DNA of 9,395 bases from Deltaproteobacteria bacterium. GTDB taxonomy: Bacteria > Desulfobacterota > Desulfuromonadia > Desulfuromonadales > Geothermobacteraceae. Made by a program: the position numbers and the translations under genes. Location of the stretch: the NCBI GenBank assembly GCA_003695205.1, contig RFIO01000414.1, positions 1 through 9,395 on the forward strand. Direction: 5' to 3'. The first letter of the stretch is position 1; each line of letters begins with the position of its first letter. Below, in pieces: positions 6,816-9,395 of this stretch. A model generated the notes under the pieces. It saw only the letters and a list, made by a program, of their open reading frames with translations. It did not search any database and was not told the origin of the DNA.

Positions 6816-7948
6816 TGACCCGCACGACACGCCATACCCTGCTCTGCACCGTCGGCACGAGCCTGCTCGACGGCAACCTGCGACGCCTGACCGAGACAAC
6901 GCCCAAACGTCCCGATAACTGGGAAGTCCTGCGCCATGCCACCGACGAGCGCAACTGGCCGCGCGTGGCCGCCGAGCTCCTGCGCGTGCCGCCGGACGCC
7001 CGCGTCTGCGGCGCCGAGATCAATACCATCGAACACATCCGCCGGCGCAAGGACGTCGACCTCCAACGCATCGTCTTTCTCGTCTCCGACACGGAGGCCG
7101 GGCGCGACACCGGTGAGGTCCTCCGCCGGTATTTCGAGGCCCGCGAGGACCTGGCGCTCGAAGCCGTTGAAGTTGCGGTCATCGAGGCGCTGCAGGATGA
7201 GCGCCCCTGGGACTTCAAGCAGCACGGCCTGCGTAACCTGGTGCGTAAGATGGGCCGCTACATCCGCGAATACGGCCAGGACTATCTCGCCATCGATGCC
7301 ACCGGCGGCTACAAGGCCCAGATCGCCATCGCCGCGCTCGTCGGGCAGGCCCTCGGCGTACCCGTCTTCTACAAGCACGAGCGCTTCGGCAGCCTGATCG
7401 ACTTTCCCCCCATGCCGGTGGCGTTCGACTATGCCCTGCTCGGCGAACACGCCGGGCTGCTGGCCGCGCTGGAAAAAGGCGTCACCCTGACCGAAGCCGA
7501 AACCGGTCCCATTCCCCTGCGCCTGCGGGTGCTGCTCACGGACGTGTGTGTGGACGGGCAGACGCTCTATGAGCTCAGCCCCATCGGCCAGATCTTCGTC
7601 GAGAGCTATCGCGCCCGCCACCCGAAACCGGTGACGTTGCCGTCGGCTCAAGACCGCCGACCGCCCCGCTTCCGCGATGACCACTACCCTGCCGGCTTCA
7701 AGGAGTTCGTCGAGAAGGTCTGGCGCGAAAACGAATGGATCGTCTCGGCCCACTCGCGGCCATACGACAAGCAGAAAGGAATCGCTGGCATTGGTTTCAA
7801 TATCCAACCTACCCCCGAGGGCCCAGAACTCATTGGGACCTACCACCGCGACTTCGGCGCTCGCTTCCGCATACTCCTGGCGCCCGACGCCACCGAAGAG
7901 CAGCTGACGCATGCCGCCGTGCTGCTCAATGAACGTTATGGTAGCTGA
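6815..7948 (+). CDS. APE2256-type CARF effector with non-HEPN C-terminal domain
   Basis: A 377-residue protein. The N-terminal CARF domain (about 1-200) shows the two ligand-loop motifs of the APE2256 family (TIGR02619, Csm6-like): TVGTSLL at 12-18 and DATGGYKAQ at 161-169. This fold binds cyclic oligoadenylate made by Cas10. Residues about 210-270 look like a helical or winged-helix segment (LRVLLTDVCVDGQTLYELSPIGQI). The C-terminal ~95 residues (283-377) are basic and appear partly beta-rich (GIGFNIQP, then TYHRDFGARFRILLAP). They are too short and too beta-rich for HEPN; the lone R285-x4-H290 lies at the wrong end. The order CARF, winged helix, small basic domain resembles the CARF-RelE mRNA interferases (Cami1 type), but I cannot confirm a RelE fold. 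The gene overlaps the cmr6 stop by one base, so it is part of the operon. CARF assignment is firm; effector activity is open. Confidence 0.85.
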   Translation: MTRTTRHTLLCTVGTSLLDGNLRRLTETTPKRPDNWEVLRHATDERNWPRVAAELLRVPPDARVCGAEINTIEHIRRRKDVDLQRIVFLVSDTEAGRDTGEVLRRYFEAREDLALEAVEVAVIEALQDERPWDFKQHGLRNLVRKMGRYIREYGQDYLAIDATGGYKAQIAIAALVGQALGVPVFYKHERFGSLIDFPPMPVAFDYALLGEHAGLLAALEKGVTLTEAETGPIPLRLRVLLTDVCVDGQTLYELSPIGQIFVESYRARHPKPVTLPSAQDRRPPRFRDDHYPAGFKEFVEKVWRENEWIVSAHSRPYDKQKGIAGIGFNIQPTPEGPELIGTYHRDFGARFRILLAPDATEEQLTHAAVLLNERYGS

Positions 7949-7961
7949 ACCAGTCCCGACC

Positions 7962-9215
7962 ATGCGCCTGGCTCTGTCTTTCCTCGGCACCGGCAATTAT
8001 CAGGCAACCACGTACGTGCTGGGAGATCGCCGGTGCACCACCCGGTATTTCTGCTCGGCCATGGCCGAGCTCTTCCAGCCGGATCGGCTGTGTGTCGTCA
8101 TGACAGAGGAGGCCCGGGACAAGCACGCCGACGCGCTGGGCAGGGTTTGCTCTTTTGAGCCGCTGCTGGTGCCCTCGGGGCGTAACGAAACGGAGATCTG
8201 GGACCTGTTCGAGCGCCTCGTGGAGGCCGTCCCGGAAAACACCTCCCTCATCCTCGACGTGACCCACGGTTTTCGGTCGCAACCCCTTCTTGCTCTGACC
8301 GCCTCGCTCTTCCTGACGGCCGCCCGGAACGTGCACATCGAAGGCATTTACTACGGCGCCTGGGAGGCCCGCAACACCGCAACGAATGAGGCTCCGATCT
8401 TCGACCTGACCCCGCTCAGCAACCTGATCGGCTGGTCTGCTGCCACCCGGCTTTTCGTGCGGGCCGGCGATGCTCGTCCCCTGGGGGCCCTTCTTCGGCA
8501 AACGCATACAGCATCTTACAAACAGCCCTCTTCACCGTACCGATCGAAGTACCTGTCCAAAGCCGGATTTCGACTGGAAGAGCTTACCCAGGCCCTGGCG
8601 CTGGTCCAGCCCCTGGAATCCGTGCAGAGTGCTCGCCATCTCTCTGAGGTATTACACCAGCTCGATGAGGATCTGCAGCACCTGCCTCAGACCCGGCCCT
8701 TCCGTCTCCTGCTCGACCAGATCCAGACTCGTTTGACACCCCTCGGCGGAGACAGCCAGGCCCTTTTCACCCGGGAAGGGTTCCGGCTGCAATCGGCGAT
8801 GATCCGCTATTACCTCCGGGCCAACCAGCTCCAGCAGGCGCTCACGCTGAGCCGGGAGGCCCTCGTCTCATGGGTCACGGCCCGACAAAATGACACTTCT
8901 GACCCGCAGATCATCGTCGACCGGGAATACCGTAAACCGGCCGAAGAGCACCTCAACGAACGGGTCCTGCAAACCGAAAATCACGAGCTCACCGAGGACG
9001 ATCCGGATTACGGCCTGGCGATTCTCTGGGGACAACTCCGCGACCTGCGCAACAACATCAATCACGCCGGTATGCAGATCGAGCGCTTCCGGGCCATTCG
9101 GGAACGCAAGCACGGAAAACCTCTGGAGAAGCTCCACCAGAACGTGCGGGACGTGTGTGAGCATGTAGCCGGCTTGCTCGAAGATCAATCCGCTCCCCCT
9201 TCTCAGGCCACCTGA
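7962..9215 (+). CDS. csx1: CARF-HEPN ribonuclease, Csx1 superfamily (TM1812/Csx2 type)
   Basis: A 417-residue protein from the chosen start. The N-terminal CARF domain has SFLGTGNYQATTY (6-18) and DVTHGFRSQP (99-108), the signature loops of the TM1812 family (TIGR02221, Csx2). A helical middle follows. The C-terminal HEPN motif R-x4-H is R363-NNIN-H368 (bases 9048-9065), in the helix LRDLRNNINHAGM. Members of this group are activated by cyclic oligoadenylate and cut RNA non-specifically, causing dormancy or death of the infected cell. The frame is open further upstream, with Met codons at 7911, 7929 and 7938, but the CARF strand begins right after the ATG at 7962, 13 nt after the preceding stop, so 7962 is preferred; no ribosome binding site decides it. 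It is the last gene of the visible operon. Confidence 0.88.
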   Translation: MRLALSFLGTGNYQATTYVLGDRRCTTRYFCSAMAELFQPDRLCVVMTEEARDKHADALGRVCSFEPLLVPSGRNETEIWDLFERLVEAVPENTSLILDVTHGFRSQPLLALTASLFLTAARNVHIEGIYYGAWEARNTATNEAPIFDLTPLSNLIGWSAATRLFVRAGDARPLGALLRQTHTASYKQPSSPYRSKYLSKAGFRLEELTQALALVQPLESVQSARHLSEVLHQLDEDLQHLPQTRPFRLLLDQIQTRLTPLGGDSQALFTREGFRLQSAMIRYYLRANQLQQALTLSREALVSWVTARQNDTSDPQIIVDREYRKPAEEHLNERVLQTENHELTEDDPDYGLAILWGQLRDLRNNINHAGMQIERFRAIRERKHGKPLEKLHQNVRDVCEHVAGLLEDQSAPPSQAT

Positions 9216-9237
9216 CCCTCTCTCCTGCCGCATCGCT

Positions 9238-9275
9238 GACTTCGCCGCCGGCGTGCCGACTTCGCCGCCGGCGTG
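9238..9275 (+). repeat. Two-copy direct repeat with self-complementary core
   Basis: GACTTCGCCGCCGGCGTG occurs exactly at 9238-9255 and again at 9258-9275, a 20-base period. Each copy contains the palindrome CGCCGGCG, so the copies (9246-9253 and 9266-9273) can also pair with each other as an 8-bp GC stem with a 12-base loop. It sits 23 bases after the operon's last stop. It may help end transcription or protect the 3' end of the mRNA, or be a short slippage duplication. Confidence 0.75.
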
Positions 9276-9288
9276 AGGAAGCGCCCCG

Positions 9289-9320
9289 CCCGGGGTTGAA
9301 AAGGCCTTTTCAGCGCCGGG
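9289..9320. other. 32-base imperfect dyad with 16-base perfect palindrome
   Basis: TGAAAAGGCCTTTTCA (9297-9312) is a perfect palindrome. Flanking bases extend the symmetry: CCCGG at 9289-9293 matches CCGGG at 9316-9320, with two interruptions in between. As RNA it can fold into a stem closed by a GGCC loop; as DNA it has the symmetry of an operator. No T-run follows on the + strand, so a terminator is possible but not typical. Confidence 0.6.
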
Positions 9321-9342
9321 TGGTGCCGCGTGCGTATCCTGT

Positions 9343-9370
9343 CGGTCCTCGTTCCACCCGAACCGGACCG
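9343..9370 (+). other. Hairpin immediately upstream of the ATG at 9373
   Basis: An outer stem CGGTCC (9343-9348) with GGACCG (9365-9370) encloses an inner stem GTTC (9351-9354) with GAAC (9360-9363) around the loop CACCC, with a small asymmetric internal loop. The 10 bp of GC-rich pairing ends two bases before the ATG at 9373, where it would cover the ribosome binding region if that ATG is used. Confidence 0.45.
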
Positions 9371-9372
9371 GC

Positions 9373-9395
9373 ATGAAACAGGACTTCTATCTCAC
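9373..9395 (+). CDS. Possible start of a downstream gene, cut by window edge
   Basis: An ATG at 9373 opens MKQDFYL before the window ends. Seven residues are too few to name a family or to be sure that this is a real start. No clear Shine-Dalgarno precedes it; the space is occupied by a hairpin. Confidence 0.25.

Larger units (their letters stand above)
9216..9372. other. Intergenic region after the cmr operon
   Basis: 157 bases separate the last CARF gene from the next possible start. The region holds a two-copy 18-base direct repeat, a larger imperfect dyad and a hairpin directly before the ATG at 9373, each listed separately. I see no CRISPR repeat array, no tRNA and no convincing sigma-70 promoter. 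No stem is followed by a T-tract, so a classical rho-independent terminator is not evident. Confidence 0.6.

Noticed and set aside
7667..7684. R-x4-H (RFRDDH) in the first CARF protein, considered as a HEPN active site
   Set aside because: A HEPN R-x4-6-H lies towards the end of a ~120-residue helical domain. Here the motif starts a short, beta-rich segment, so the match is probably coincidental.
7911..7961. Upstream in-frame ATG codons that would lengthen the CARF-HEPN protein by up to 17 residues
   Set aside because: The extra residues do not resemble the family N-terminus, which begins with the strand LALSFLGTG right after the ATG at 7962. The longer forms would also overlap the previous gene.
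6764..7996. A 410-codon open frame on the minus strand
   Set aside because: It is antisense to the first CARF gene, whose motifs and operon junctions are clear; the long frame is a GC-bias shadow.
9291..9304. GGGGTTGAAAAGG resembling the 3' end of a CRISPR repeat
   Set aside because: It occurs once, with no second copy at spacer distance, and is better explained as part of the dyad at 9289-9320.
9296..9340. TTGAAA (9296-9301) and TATCCT (9335-9340) as a sigma-70 promoter
   Set aside because: The two boxes are 33 bases apart, far from the usual ~17, and the TATCCT has no -35 match at the right distance.

Overview
This window carries an almost complete type III-B (Cmr) CRISPR-Cas operon from a GC-rich bacterium. 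All genes are on the + strand. I cannot assign the host from this sequence alone: the high GC content and strong GC3 codon bias (which produces many long antisense shadow frames) would fit several phyla.

Layout: the window opens in the last ~31 codons of a Cas6-like RAMP protein (crRNA processing, 1-97). The six Cmr subunits follow in canonical order: cmr1 (111-1184), cmr2/cas10 (1260-3185), cmr3 (3182-4342), cmr4 (4355-5230), cmr5 (5240-5623) and cmr6 (5625-6815). Two CARF-domain proteins come next. The first (6815-7948) is an APE2256-type (TIGR02619) CARF protein with a short, basic, apparently non-HEPN C-terminal domain. The second (7962-9215) is a TM1812/Csx2-type (Csx1 superfamily) CARF-HEPN ribonuclease. 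Gene junctions are very tight (4-nt and 1-nt overlaps, gaps of 1-13 nt). The one exception, the 75-nt cmr1-cmr2 gap, is bridged by a 23-codon mini-ORF. The last 180 bases are non-coding sequence holding a short tandem repeat and dyads, plus the first codons of a possible next gene at 9373.

How the genes work together (family knowledge plus inference): Cas6 cuts the precursor crRNA. Cmr1-6 assemble on the mature guide. Cmr4 keeps its catalytic Asp for cutting bound target RNA. Cmr2 keeps the DGD and GGDD metal-binding motifs for making cyclic oligoadenylate, but its N-terminus begins directly at the post-HD region, so the HD ssDNase is missing. The predicted output is therefore target RNA cleavage plus a second messenger read by two different CARF effectors encoded directly downstream.

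The points most worth a second look are the unassigned C-terminal domain of the first CARF protein (a RelE-like mRNA interferase is one possibility), the HD-less Cas10, the bridging mini-ORF, and the long C-terminal extension on Cmr6. No CRISPR array, cas1/cas2, transposon, tRNA or rRNA is visible in the window.
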